Shown here piece after piece: positions 53,282-62,662 of a stretch of DNA of 64,000 nucleotides. Source of the stretch: CATQHW01 sp965215345. GTDB taxonomy: Bacteria; Spirochaetota; Spirochaetia; SZUA-6; Bin103. The stretch's first letter is position 1. Every line of letters begins with the position of its first letter. The position numbers and the translations under genes are program-made. The stretch spans positions 1,674,001 through 1,738,000 of the forward strand of contig CBDCDL010000002.1 in the NCBI GenBank assembly GCA_965215345.1, written 5' to 3'. Below the pieces are notes generated by a model that worked only from the letters and a program-made list of their open reading frames with translations, was not told where the DNA came from and did no database searches.

Positions 53282-54234
53282 GGACCCTCCTCGCTCATCG
53301 GATCATTACCGCCGCTGCGGACGCGATCGAACGCCTGCAAGGCAGCTCCAAGCAACGCCGCATGCGTCAGCTTCGAGGTGGCGATCTCCTCGATCCTGAC
53401 CTGCGGATGGACCAGCTTCGCTACCCGTCCGCGGAGGTGGTCAGGGTCTGGCCACCGACGGGAGGCAGCCCCGCCACCGATGACCACGGCGCCGCAGTCC
53501 ACCACCGTCAGCGCGTGGCTCAGCGCCACGGCGAGGGCTTCGTGCGCCGCATCGACCACCTCCTGCGCCCACGGTTCGCCATGCGCCGCGGCCGCGACGA
53601 TGGCGGCGCCGTCATGCCGGCGTCGGCCCTCTTCGGGCCGCGCGGCCAACCGTGCCATGCCGCGGCCGGACGCGTACTGGCACAGGCACCCGTGACCGCC
53701 GCACGCACACGGGACGTCGGCGTCGGCGTGCGACTTCAGGTGACCGAAGGTGCTGGCCGCGCCATGCACGCCGCGCCAGAGCCGTCCATCGAGCACCAGG
53801 GCGTGGCCGATGCCGGTGCCGATGGTGACGTAGAGAAAGGTGGAATGGCGGCGGCCGGCCCCCAGCCGGAGCTCCGCACGGGCGGCGGCGAATGCGTCGG
53901 TGTCCAGTACCACCGGGCACCGGAAGCGATCGTCGAGCGCGGCCTGCAGCGGCACGTCCCGCCAACCGACGTTCAGCGCTTGACGGACCGTGCGGCGGTC
54001 GTCGTCGAGTACCCCCGCGACCGACACCCCGATCGCTTCCAGTGACTCTTGCTTCCCGTCGCGGTACGTGCCCAGAAAGGCCAGCAGGTCGCTCAGCTGC
54101 AGCGCTTGCCCGGCAGCACGGGCGGCCATCTCCACCGGCCGCGGCGGTGTCCCCTTCGGCCCTGCGTCCGGAGGTTCGCGCAGCAGCAACGCACGCGTGC
54201 GCGTGCCTCCGATGTCTACCGCCAATACCGCCAT
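53278..54234 (-). CDS. ROK-family sugar kinase
   Basis: 318 residues. ATP motif LAVDIGGTRTRALLL at the start, second phosphate motif YVTIGTGIGHALVLDG, and the ROK zinc motif CACGGHGCLCQYASG. No DNA-binding domain is present, so it is a kinase and not a NagC-type repressor. It probably phosphorylates the sugar brought in by the upstream ABC genes, before the aldolase step. I chose the ATG at 54234 because the nucleotide fold begins there. Confidence 0.87.
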   Translation of the reverse strand: MAVLAVDIGGTRTRALLLREPPDAGPKGTPPRPVEMAARAAGQALQLSDLLAFLGTYRDGKQESLEAIGVSVAGVLDDDRRTVRQALNVGWRDVPLQAALDDRFRCPVVLDTDAFAAARAELRLGAGRRHSTFLYVTIGTGIGHALVLDGRLWRGVHGAASTFGHLKSHADADVPCACGGHGCLCQYASGRGMARLAARPEEGRRRHDGAAIVAAAAHGEPWAQEVVDAAHEALAVALSHALTVVDCGAVVIGGGAASRRWPDPDHLRGRVAKLVHPQVRIEEIATSKLTHAALLGAALQAFDRVRSGGNDPMSEEGP

Positions 54235-54257
54235 CGCCGCGCCTTCTTGTTCGCCGC

Positions 54258-55070
54258 TCAGCCTTCTCGCAGTCCGGTCAGGGCCACGCCGCGAACGAAG
54301 TTGCGTTGCAGCAGGATGAACATCAGCACGAGCGGCAGGGCGCCAAAGACCGCCACCGCCATCACCTGGTTGTAGTTCACGTTGAGCTGGTTCTCGAACA
54401 GCGCCATGCCCAGCGGCAGCGTACGCAGCCGGTCGCGGGAGACCACGAGCAACGGCCACAGGTAGTTGTTCCAGTTCCAGACGAAGGTGAAGATCGCGAC
54501 CGCGGCCAGCGCCGGCATGCTCAGCGGCCAGATGATGGTCGCAAGGATGCGGGGCTCGGACGCACCCTCGCTGCGGGCGCTGTCCAGGAAGTCCTGTGGG
54601 ATGCCGAGGATGTACTGGCGCGTGATGAATATGCCGATCGGTGACAGCGCCGTGGGTATCGTCAACCCCAGGTAGGTGTTCAGCCAGTGCCAGCGGTGGA
54701 TCTGCAGGTAGAGCGGCAGCGCGATCGCCTCGAACGGTATCACGATGGTGGCCAGCACCAGGACGAACAGCAGGTCGCGGCCCGGATAATGGAAGCGGGC
54801 GAAGCTGTACCCCGCCGCGGCGCTGAGCAGCACGGTGATGGCGACGCTGGCGAGCGACACGCCGATGGAGTTCACGGCGTAGCGGCCGAACGGCCGTGAC
54901 GTCAGCGCCTCGGTGTAGTTGCCCCAGCGCAGAGCATCGGGCAGCCAGCGGATCGGCAGCGTGAACACCCCATCCGGCGCTTTGAAGGAGGTGCTCACCA
55001 TCCATACCAGCGGCAGCACGGTCACCACGGCGGCGACTACGAGCAGCAGCAGAACCGCCGCCCTAGCCAT
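54258..55070 (-). CDS. Sugar ABC transporter permease, MalG type (importer 3)
   Basis: 270 residues, six helices. The EAA loop reads LDSARSEGASEPRILATIIW and the end reads NFVRGVALTGLREG. It overlaps the upstream permease by eight bases. With that permease it forms the inner-membrane pore. Confidence 0.9.
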   Translation of the reverse strand: MARAAVLLLLVVAAVVTVLPLVWMVSTSFKAPDGVFTLPIRWLPDALRWGNYTEALTSRPFGRYAVNSIGVSLASVAITVLLSAAAGYSFARFHYPGRDLLFVLVLATIVIPFEAIALPLYLQIHRWHWLNTYLGLTIPTALSPIGIFITRQYILGIPQDFLDSARSEGASEPRILATIIWPLSMPALAAVAIFTFVWNWNNYLWPLLVVSRDRLRTLPLGMALFENQLNVNYNQVMAVAVFGALPLVLMFILLQRNFVRGVALTGLREG

Positions 55071-55941
55071 GCTCCGCCCCCCGCAGCAACCGGAATTGCA
55101 GCACGCTGAACACCAGAATCATCACCAGGTAGAGGATGGAGATCGCCGCTGCCTCGCCGTATTGGCCGAAGTTGAATGCCGTCTTGTAGATCAGAAGGGT
55201 CATGATCTCGGTCGCGGTGCCGGGACCGCCGCCGGTCATCACGTGCTGCAGGGCGAAGGTGCGAAAGCCGTTGATGACCGAGATCACCATGACCAGTGCG
55301 ATCGTCGGGCGCATGTGCGGCAGGACCACCCACCGCAGGCGCTGCCACGCGCCCGCCCCTTCGATCTGCGCCGCCTCCTCGTGGGCCGCCGGTACCGCCT
55401 GTCGGCCGGCCAGGAACAGGATCATGTAATAGCTGGCAGCGTGCCACCAACTGGTCATGATCAGCGCCAGCGGCGCGTACGCGGACTTGGTCAGCCATGC
55501 GATCGGCTCGCCGGCCAGGAAGGGAGCGAGCAGCGCGTTGACCACGCCGCGGTAGTTGAAGAACAGCTTCCACACCAGCGTGACCGTCAACAGCGGCACC
55601 ACGGTGGGCAGGAACAATACCGTCCGCCACGCGCCCGATCCGCGGCGCGTGTTGAACAGCAGCGATGCCAGTCCGAAGCTGACCAGCCACACCGGGATCA
55701 CGGTACCGAACACGTACACGACGCTCACCCTCAGCGAGTTGAGAAAGGCGCTGCTGCCGAGTACGCGCAGGTAGTTCTCAATCCCGACGAAGGCCGGATT
55801 CGGGCGCAGATCGTAGTCGGTGAGGCTGAAGTAGAACGCGCGCGCCATCGGATAGAGGCTGAATGCAGCGAGCAACGCAATGGCGGGAAGTGCGAACAGC
55901 AGGCCCCACATGGCCTGTCGCTGGGACTCGCGCTGCATCAT
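55063..55941 (-). CDS. Sugar ABC transporter permease, MalF type (importer 3)
   Basis: 292 residues, six helices. The EAA loop reads HEEAAQIEGAGAWQRLRWVV. LFALPAIALLAAFSLYPMA is the first helix and MTGGGPGTATEIMTLLIY is typical of MalF-type subunits. A GTATE segment follows the fourth helix. It lies 123 bases after the binding-protein gene, a gap holding a strong hairpin. Confidence 0.9.
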   Translation of the reverse strand: MMQRESQRQAMWGLLFALPAIALLAAFSLYPMARAFYFSLTDYDLRPNPAFVGIENYLRVLGSSAFLNSLRVSVVYVFGTVIPVWLVSFGLASLLFNTRRGSGAWRTVLFLPTVVPLLTVTLVWKLFFNYRGVVNALLAPFLAGEPIAWLTKSAYAPLALIMTSWWHAASYYMILFLAGRQAVPAAHEEAAQIEGAGAWQRLRWVVLPHMRPTIALVMVISVINGFRTFALQHVMTGGGPGTATEIMTLLIYKTAFNFGQYGEAAAISILYLVMILVFSVLQFRLLRGAEHG

Positions 55942-55991
55942 TCAGCGGCTCCGCATGCTATCTCGACGGAACGTCGTGCGGGTTGAGACAA

Positions 55992-56039
55992 GAACGGCGC
56001 GGAGATCGCCGGCCCGATGACCGGCACCCCGCGCCGTTC
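55992..56039 (-). promoter_or_regulatory. Hairpin between binding-protein and permease genes (importer 3)
   Basis: GAACGGCGCGG pairs perfectly with CCGCGCCGTTC (11 base pairs). An inner GCCGG/CCGGC pair extends it. No T-run follows on the minus strand. It sits in the same relative place as the hairpins of importers 1 and 2. Confidence 0.65.
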
Positions 56040-56064
56040 GGGATGTCGAGTGCCCGAGTGCGGT

Positions 56065-57363
56065 CTACTCGCGGCGAAGCCGGCGCATCTCGTCAGCCGC
56101 CTTGCTCAGCGCGCCGGCGACGTCACCGCTCTCGGCAAACTCCTCGATCGCATTCTTGATCAGCTCGCCCTCCTGTGCCCAGGTCGGACTGCGCCAGACG
56201 AAGCTGCCGGTGGCGTAGCTCTGCTCGTACACCTCGACCCCGCGCAGCGCGCTGCGCACCTCCGGCAGTTGGAACATGCCGCTCCGTCCGTTGATGTACC
56301 CCGCGACCTCGTACATCTCTCCCGGCGTGGAGAGCAGCACGTTGAGGAAATCCCACGATTCGCTCGCGGCATCGGAGTCAGCACTCACCGCCAGCGCGTA
56401 GGTGTGAATGAAGGTGTGCGGGTTGTCAGGGTCGCGCTGCGGAATCGGCGCCACCACGAAGTTGTCGTACACGTTGGGAGAATTCTCCCGCCATGCCGCC
56501 GGCGCCCACGGGCCGCCCATGACCACCGCCTGGCGCTCTTCCATGAAGTCCTGGAAGGCGTAGACCGGGCTGGCGGTGGCGATGTCGGGGCCGCCGCGCC
56601 CCTCGGTGATCAGACGGTTCCACGTGTCCTCGAACGCCTCGACACAGGCCGGCGAGTCGATCGCGACCAAGTCGTCGTCGTCGATGACATCGCAGCCGTA
56701 CTGGGTGGTGACGTTCCAGAACTGCTGGGCGTACCAGAACGAGTCCAGCCCCCAGACCCAGTTGAAGCCGATTCTCTCGATGGCGCCGTCCGCGTTCCGC
56801 TGCTCGACGGAGCTCAGCAGGTCGAAGAACTCGTCCCAGGTGGCCGCGCGCTCCTGCCACTGTGCCGACAGCGCCGATGCGTCCAGGCCGGCCTCCGCGA
56901 ACATCTCCCGGTTGAGGAACAGCACGAACGTGTTGAACTCGGCCGGCACGCCGTACACCTGCCCGTCGAATACCATGCCTTCCAGGGCCGGGTTCACGAA
57001 CAGGTCGACGACGTCCTGCTGGGTGCTCACGCCGAATGCGCCCGGATCGACCGGGGCCAGCCAGCCTTTTTCCTGGAATTCGGGAAACAGGTAGTCGAGT
57101 ACGTTGAGGATGTCCGGCGGATCTCCTGCCGCGATGGCCGCGCGCAGGCGCACCTCGTAGTCGCCGTGCGGATACTCGATGATGTCGATCTGCAGGCCGG
57201 GATGGTCCTCCAGATACGTGGCCGCCTGCTCGCGCATCCAGTCGGTGGCAACCGTGTAGGTGTGATGCCAGAACGTGATGGTCTTGTCGCCGTCTTGCGC
57301 AAAGGCAAAGCCGCCCGAGACCAGACCGGCGCAGAGGGCCAGCAGTACGAGCTTGTTTCTCAT
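56065..57363 (-). CDS. Sugar ABC transporter substrate-binding protein (importer 3)
   Basis: 432 residues, MalE-like. A signal peptide (LVLLALCAGLVSGGFAFAQ) precedes ITFWHHTYTVATDWM. The hinge segment reads VYGVPAEFNTFVLFLNREMF and the end is rich in acidic residues. AAGGAG lies just upstream of the ATG at 57363, which I prefer to a start 47 codons upstream that has no signal sequence. It begins the operon with two permeases, ROK kinase and aldolase. The gene for the divergent PhyH protein starts 257 bases away. Confidence 0.9.
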   Translation of the reverse strand: MRNKLVLLALCAGLVSGGFAFAQDGDKTITFWHHTYTVATDWMREQAATYLEDHPGLQIDIIEYPHGDYEVRLRAAIAAGDPPDILNVLDYLFPEFQEKGWLAPVDPGAFGVSTQQDVVDLFVNPALEGMVFDGQVYGVPAEFNTFVLFLNREMFAEAGLDASALSAQWQERAATWDEFFDLLSSVEQRNADGAIERIGFNWVWGLDSFWYAQQFWNVTTQYGCDVIDDDDLVAIDSPACVEAFEDTWNRLITEGRGGPDIATASPVYAFQDFMEERQAVVMGGPWAPAAWRENSPNVYDNFVVAPIPQRDPDNPHTFIHTYALAVSADSDAASESWDFLNVLLSTPGEMYEVAGYINGRSGMFQLPEVRSALRGVEVYEQSYATGSFVWRSPTWAQEGELIKNAIEEFAESGDVAGALSKAADEMRRLRRE

Positions 57364-57620
57364 CGTCCGAACTCCTTGCGTGATGTCTTGCCCTCCGGCG
57401 AGGGCCGGATACCGAGGATAGCCGGGGTTTCCGAAGCGGTCAAACCGATGAGGTGCTCGCAGCAGGGCATGTTCGACAGCGCGGGTTGGTGCGAACCGAG
57501 CCACGGGTCAGTTCTTTACGGCGTGTCGGTGACTGCGCGGATCCGGCGCCGTTCGACCAGGAACCCGGCGGCATCGGTGGGCCCGGCTGCGCGTGCGCCG
57601 AGGCGTGATAGGCTACGGCG

Positions 57621-58409
57621 ATGTCCACCTTCGAGTTGACCGGGGCGCAGCGCGAGTTCTTCGCCACGTTCGGCTTCCTGCACCTTCCGGGGCTGTTCGC
57701 GGACGAGTCCACGCGGATCGAGGATGCCTTCGAGGAGCTCATCCGCAGCCGCGGCGGCGACGGCCATGACGGCCGCCGGCGACTCTCGGTGGCGCCGTTC
57801 CTGAATCACAGCGAGTACCTGTGCAGCCTGCTGGACGACGAGCGTCTTGACGCCATCGCCCGCGCGTTTTGCGGAGACGACTATCAGTACTGGAACAGCG
57901 ACGGCAACTACTACGTGGGCGACACCCCCTGGCACTCCGACGGCACGCTGTCCAACCCGGTGGGCTTCGTGAAGCTGGCGCTGTATCTCGATCCGGTGGA
58001 TGCGGAAAGCGGCGCCCTGCGGGTGATACCCGGGAGCCATCGCGAGGGCGAGCCGTATGCCGAAATGATCGACGAACAGATCCGCGGCGACCGCTTCTGG
58101 GGCGGTCTGCCAGGCGACCGGATCCCCGCCGTCGCCCTGGCCAGCCGGCCCGGCGACCTGGTGCTGTTCAACCAGGCTCTCAAGCACGGCGCGTGGGGCG
58201 GCGGAACCCGCCGCCGGATGTTCACGATCAACTACACGCGCGCGATAACCCCCGCGATGCTCGATCGCTACCGCGACGTCGTCGCCAGCCACGGCTACAG
58301 CAAGGCGGACGTCTTCGGCAATCCGGCCGGCCCGCTGCTGACCGGCGCGCCGGCGCGCCGCCTGAACCACTTGACCGCGCTCCGGGAGCACATCCCGGAC
58401 GCCGCCTGA
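57621..58409 (+). CDS. Phytanoyl-CoA dioxygenase (PhyH) family protein, importer 3 locus
   Basis: 262 residues. Fe(II) ligands are His105-x-Asp107 in PWHSDGTL and His189 in LKHGAWGG. TRRRMFTINY supplies the 2-oxoglutarate-binding arginine. The N-terminal FGFLHLPGLF is the standard PhyH strand. It differs clearly from the duplicated PhyH pair in the same window. Its divergence from importer 3 suggests a role in modifying the same nutrient or an acquired lipid, which is inference. Confidence 0.85.
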   Translation: MSTFELTGAQREFFATFGFLHLPGLFADESTRIEDAFEELIRSRGGDGHDGRRRLSVAPFLNHSEYLCSLLDDERLDAIARAFCGDDYQYWNSDGNYYVGDTPWHSDGTLSNPVGFVKLALYLDPVDAESGALRVIPGSHREGEPYAEMIDEQIRGDRFWGGLPGDRIPAVALASRPGDLVLFNQALKHGAWGGGTRRRMFTINYTRAITPAMLDRYRDVVASHGYSKADVFGNPAGPLLTGAPARRLNHLTALREHIPDAA

Positions 58410-58483
58410 CCGACCGCAGGGGGGTAGCGGAAATGGTGCATTCGATAGTCGCTGCGGCGGTGTCGTGGGCCGTGCAGAAAAGC

Positions 58484-58512
58484 GGCCGGCAAGCCCGTGA
58501 GGCTTGCCGGCC
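58484..58512 (-). terminator. Rho-independent terminator for the Asp-box gene
   Basis: GGCCGGCAAGCC pairs perfectly with GGCTTGCCGGCC across a five-base loop. Read on the minus strand it is followed by GCTTTT, so it suits the Asp-box gene that ends at 58709. On the plus strand it has no T-run but may also slow transcription from the PhyH gene. Confidence 0.7.
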
Positions 58513-58566
58513 GTCTGGCAGGCGCCGCGTTCGGCCGTGGCGTCGATGCGATCTGTGAGAGCGGGA

Positions 58567-58700
58567 GGGCATCGTCTACGACACGATCGAGGCCGAGTCG
58601 AATACCAACGCGGTGTTCATCCTCGACCCGGCGCGTAGTGCTCAAGATCTACAGCCCGTTCCGGGAGGAGTGCGCCTTCAAGCGCCGGCTGACGGAGCGT
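58567..58700 (+). pseudogene. Aminoglycoside-phosphotransferase-like (APH) N-terminal fragment
   Basis: One frame reads ESNTNAVFILDPAR and the next continues VVLKIYSPFREECAFKRRL. Together they resemble the nucleotide-binding entry of APH-family kinases (TNAVYLL followed by VLKIY). There is a frameshift near 58636 and no further domain. The match is short, so the call is tentative. Confidence 0.35.
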
Positions 58701-58708
58701 TGCGCGTG

Positions 58709-59842
58709 TCAGTCCCAGCGGAGGCCGACGGCGTAGGCGCGGTGGCCGGTGGGGGCGCCGGGGCGGAAGTGGCCGAACACGTACATCGCCTCCGCGTCGC
58801 CGAGGGCGACGAAGGTGCCGTTCATGGCGTTGTAGTAGTTGTCGAACGGCTTGCCGTCGGGGGTGCGGTCGAACAGGAGGTCCGTGCTCCAGGTCCGGCC
58901 CCGGTCGAAGCTGCGCGCCATGTGCATCCCGCAGAACGAGTGGCCGCGGTGGCGGCTCCAGAGAGACGGCAGGCGAGCCGGCAGGACCAGGGAGCCGTCG
59001 GGTAACGCCAGTCCATCGGTCGGCGCGCCGGTTCCGGCCAGGTCGGTCGGCTCGGGCGCCGACCATGTCTCGCCGCGGTCGCGTGACTCCGCGCGGAAGA
59101 ACAGGCAGTCGCTGGAGCGCGGATTGGTGCCGGGGATGCCACCCAGGTGGTCGCGCCCGCGGATGACCGAGACCAGCGCGCCGTCCGCGGCGGCGAACAG
59201 GGTCTGCTCGTTGAAGCCGGCCATCACCTCCGGGTCCTTGCGGATCGCCGGATCGGGCTGGTAGCCGACCTGCCGGTAGCGGAGCGTGCGGCCACCGTCG
59301 TCCGAGAGGAGCACGCCGCACTGCCAGTTGTCGCCGCGCACGGCCGATCCCCACAGGGTGAACACCAGCCGGCCGTCCTGCAGGGCAATGCCGGGAGCGA
59401 TGAACTGCTCGGTGAGGAAGGTGCCGGCGGCGATGTGGTTCCAGGAGAACTCGTCCGCATCCGGCGCGCGGTGCCCGATGAGGATGTCGCTGGGCCGATA
59501 CAGGCCGCGCCCTCCAAGCGACCGGTCGAAGCCCTCGGGCAGATGGATGCCGCAGGCGACCACGGTCCCGTCGTCCAGTACGTGCGCCGGGGCGACTCCC
59601 TGGAACTCGGTCTCCGGGTTGGCGAGCGGCGGCCCGAACGGGCGCGGTTCGGCCCAGGTGGCGCCCAGGTCGTCGCTCCGCGTGAGCAGCGAGGAGATGC
59701 CGCGCTCGGCGTCGCTCGCCCGCTGCACGGTCATCAGCAGCCGGTCGCCGCTCTTGACGAGCGAGCACCCGCTGGCGGGATACCGCTCGTCGTCGAACAG
59801 AACCCGGTAGTCGGTCACCTGGAGGTCGCTTCGGTCGATCAT
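58709..59842 (-). CDS. Asp-box (sialidase-like) protein C
   Basis: 377 residues. Asp-boxes are TRSDDLGATWAE, LSDDGGRTLRY, ESRDRGETWSA and SFDRGRTWST. It has no signal peptide. I chose MIDRSDLQV at 59842 because the propeller starts soon after; a longer frame to 59935 adds unrelated residues. It stands alone between importer 3 and the second duplicated block. The terminator at 58484-58512 follows it. Its enzymatic activity is unproven. Confidence 0.72.
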   Translation of the reverse strand: MIDRSDLQVTDYRVLFDDERYPASGCSLVKSGDRLLMTVQRASDAERGISSLLTRSDDLGATWAEPRPFGPPLANPETEFQGVAPAHVLDDGTVVACGIHLPEGFDRSLGGRGLYRPSDILIGHRAPDADEFSWNHIAAGTFLTEQFIAPGIALQDGRLVFTLWGSAVRGDNWQCGVLLSDDGGRTLRYRQVGYQPDPAIRKDPEVMAGFNEQTLFAAADGALVSVIRGRDHLGGIPGTNPRSSDCLFFRAESRDRGETWSAPEPTDLAGTGAPTDGLALPDGSLVLPARLPSLWSRHRGHSFCGMHMARSFDRGRTWSTDLLFDRTPDGKPFDNYYNAMNGTFVALGDAEAMYVFGHFRPGAPTGHRAYAVGLRWD

Positions 59843-59887
59843 GGCGGATGCCACGGTACCATGCGGCGCACTGCCGTTCGATTTACC

Positions 59888-60207
59888 ATGGATTCCTCGT
59901 TCGTCCATCACGGAGGACCGGGAGCGGCGGAACAACGGACAGCCGAACGCGCGCGCAGATCGCTGGTCAATCTGCGCGTCAGCGCCGACGATCGCGACCT
60001 CATCGCCGCGCTGCGGAGGCCCTGGGCAAGAACCGCTCGGAGCTCATGCTGGATGCGGCGCGCCAAGCGGCCCGGGATGCCCTGCTCGACCGCACGCGTC
60101 TTGATTCGGACCGCTTTGACGCGTTCATGGCGCTCCTCGATGCTCCGCCCGCGCCGAACGAGAAGCTGAAGCGGCTGCTCACGACTCCGGCGCCGTGGGA
60201 GCCGTGA
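59888..60207 (+). pseudogene. DUF1778 (TacA-like) antitoxin, frameshifted
   Basis: The first frame reads RSLVNLRVSADDRDLIA. The next frame reads AAEALGKNRSELMLDAARQA and later FMALLDAPPAPNEKLKRLL with APWEP. These parts join if one base is restored near 60012. DUF1778 antitoxins pair with GNAT acetyltransferase toxins, but no toxin gene follows. It is a remnant. Confidence 0.7.
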
Positions 60208-60435
60208 GCGAAGCCCTGCCGGAACAGGGCTCGGGCCTCGGAAGGGCACTGGTACGCGATGCCGTCGTAGAGCATGGCTGGTTCCCTGCACTACGGACAA
60301 TGGCCCGATCGGCGCCGGCGCTTCAGGGCTGAGAGATGGCTGCCGCCACGGTCGCCTGTTCGGGCCTTGAGCGCTTCTTCGGCTTAAGCGGCACGTCGAG
60401 ATAGAATTCGGGCCGCTTGTCATTGGAGGAAGGTT

Positions 60436-61379
60436 GTGGGAACTCAAGGAATCTCAAGTGACGACCTGAAGTCGGCGCTCACACAGCTTTCCGAACACGG
60501 GTACGCCGTCATCGAAGGTGTGCTCGGCGAAGATGAAGTCCGGCACTACCGGGGTCTTGCGGAGGAGCTCTTCGAACGGGAACGGCGACAGCCCTTCGAG
60601 CCGGAAGACGGGCCCGCGTTGCCGGGAGATGACGAGATCGAAGCGTATCTCGAAGAGAGCTACGAGATCAGCGAGGCGGAGCAGGCTCGACTCATGAGGC
60701 GAATCCGTCATTCGCGTGCACAGAACCAAGGCACGCCCTGGCCGGTGCCGCCTGCAGCGGTAGTCAGGAATTTCCTCCACTTGCCGACCCTCTTCGATCA
60801 TGATCGGTCCCAGCGCATCTGGAACGTGGTCAACAAGGCTCCGGACTTCGGTAGATTGATAGAACACCCGGTAGTGCTTTCGTTGGCGCGGGAGATTCTC
60901 GGCGCCGATTGCGTGCTCGCCGACTGCAGCGCGACCAGTATCGGTCCCCACACCGATGAAGGGGGAGCGTGGCACGTGGACGTGCCGCTCGGTCAGTTGC
61001 CGGAGCCTTTGCCGGACTTTCCGCTGACCATTCAGAATGCGTGGATGCTCGATGCGTTCACGACCACGAACGGCGCGACGCAGATCGTTTCCGGCAGCCA
61101 TTGCACGCGCAGAAAGCCACATGGGGAGGACAGCAGGAGAACGGTACGATGCTGACCGGACCCGCGGGCTCGGTCGCTATCTGGCTTTCGAGTTCATGGC
61201 ACCGATCCGGACCGAACGCGACAGACCATCCTCGTCGAGCGATTCTCTGCTACTACTCTCGCTCGTGGATGAAGCCGTTTACCGATTATACGTCGATAGC
61301 CCCGGAGATCGCGCAAACCTTCTCACCGGAGTTGCGCTATCTTCTGGGATTCTCGGCGAGCGCGCCCGTGCGAGGGTAG
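60436..61379 (+). pseudogene. PhyH family protein, copy B, frameshifted
   Basis: It matches the intact gene at 50696-51640 through SHCTRRKP. There AAGCCCACG has become AAGCCACA, a one-base loss near 61117. The first frame then stops at 61155, while the correct one (TWGGQQENGTMLTGPAGSVA) continues to 61379. The distal iron ligand and the 2-oxoglutarate arginine lie after the shift, so the truncated product should be inactive. A sequencing error cannot be excluded. Confidence 0.85.
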
Positions 61380-61392
61380 CGCGGCCGGGCGA

Positions 61393-62592
61393 TCACGTCA
61401 GACTGCCGTTCAGCGTGCGCACCAGCCACGGTACGGCGACGGCGTGCTTGAAGTTGTGGTTGGGCACGTCCACGTTTGCGTACGTGAAGTACTCCTCCAT
61501 GGTCAGCCCTTCCGGGATCTCGTCGCCGTCGTGGATACGGGCGGCGGGATCGGTGTAGCGCGGGTAGTGGTGGATCTCCAGCAGGTGACTTGAACCGCGT
61601 TCCCGGTACGCCCCGCGGACCTGATCCAGGTGCTGCGTGGCGCCGCCTTCGGTGATGATCAGCGGCCGGCCGGCCAGCGAGCTCAGCAGGTCGGGAAAGT
61701 CGAACCACCTGAACATGCCGGGCACCACGTGCCAGAGCGGGTCCACGTCGCACCACTGCCCGTCCCGCGGCAGACCGAGCACGACGTGACGCTGGCGGAC
61801 GTGACAGAGAAAGTCGTTGAACACCAGCGCGGCCAGGCGCGGGTCGAGCACGGCCATGCACATCGCCGGCTCCGTGCCGAGGGAGTGACCGCTGACCGCC
61901 ACCCGCCGGGCATCGACGAAGGGCAGCGAGCGAAGCCACGCCAGCACGTGCAGCTTCTGCGACACCGTCAGCTCCACGTAGCTCCGTCCCAGCCGGATGA
62001 GCTGCGCCGTGAGCTTCACCCGGCCGCTGTTCGGCGGCACCCCGGCAGGCAGCAGATCCAGCTCGCCGATGCCGGGGTTGTCCAGCGTTACCGCCACCAG
62101 TCCGGCCTTCGCGTAGTACCAGGCCATGCGGTTGGCCACGGGATGCCGGTTGGGCGGCTGCTCCGGCCGCAGCTCCGGCTCGCCGGCCAGCAGCTCCTTG
62201 CTGGAGGCCGAGCCGGGAAAGCACATGACCGCGGCGCCGGGCCGGGCCTCGTCGGCCGTGTCCGGCACCAGCATGAGCAGCGGCACCACCGACCCCGGCT
62301 CCGGGTACGTCTCCCACTGTTCCAGGCGGTAGCCGTCGCGCGGCTCGGCCCACAGCCGGACCGGTGGGGGATCGGGGGCCGTCTCCGGAGCGATCGACTC
62401 CGGCCGCAGCGCCAGCAGCTCGGCGAGCTTGTCGCGCACCCGTTGCCGCCACTCGGCGAACCCGGCATCGTCCAGCCCCGGGCGCCAGGCCAGCCGGCCG
62501 GTCGTGGTGCGCAGCAGGTGCTGGCAGAACCCCATCGTGGTCACGTGGCGGCCGTCGCCCCGAGCGGGCGGGTAGCGTACTTCCTCGCTCAT
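61393..62592 (-). CDS. Alpha/beta hydrolase, intact copy B
   Basis: 399 residues. The nucleophile elbow is VSGHSLGTEPAM, an acid residue probably lies in PLIITEGGA, and the catalytic His may be in EIHHYPRY. The N-terminal GFCQHLLRTTTGRLAW and CFPGSASSKELLAGE resemble acetyl-xylan-esterase-like hydrolases (Abhydrolase_7 type). No signal peptide is seen, so it acts in the cytoplasm. The GTG at 62601 is an alternative start. It converges on the decayed PhyH gene. Confidence 0.75.
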   Translation of the reverse strand: MSEEVRYPPARGDGRHVTTMGFCQHLLRTTTGRLAWRPGLDDAGFAEWRQRVRDKLAELLALRPESIAPETAPDPPPVRLWAEPRDGYRLEQWETYPEPGSVVPLLMLVPDTADEARPGAAVMCFPGSASSKELLAGEPELRPEQPPNRHPVANRMAWYYAKAGLVAVTLDNPGIGELDLLPAGVPPNSGRVKLTAQLIRLGRSYVELTVSQKLHVLAWLRSLPFVDARRVAVSGHSLGTEPAMCMAVLDPRLAALVFNDFLCHVRQRHVVLGLPRDGQWCDVDPLWHVVPGMFRWFDFPDLLSSLAGRPLIITEGGATQHLDQVRGAYRERGSSHLLEIHHYPRYTDPAARIHDGDEIPEGLTMEEYFTYANVDVPNHNFKHAVAVPWLVRTLNGSLT

Positions 62593-62662
62593 GTCAGGCA
62601 CCGTAAGCTAAGAGGTCCCTGAAGAAGCCCTGAAGAAGAAGGAGCTCGAGACTGGAGGACCT

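Noticed and set aside
60213..60230. Hairpin GCCCTG/CAGGGC after the DUF1778 remnant
   Set aside because: Six base pairs without a T-run. It may be chance in GC-rich DNA.
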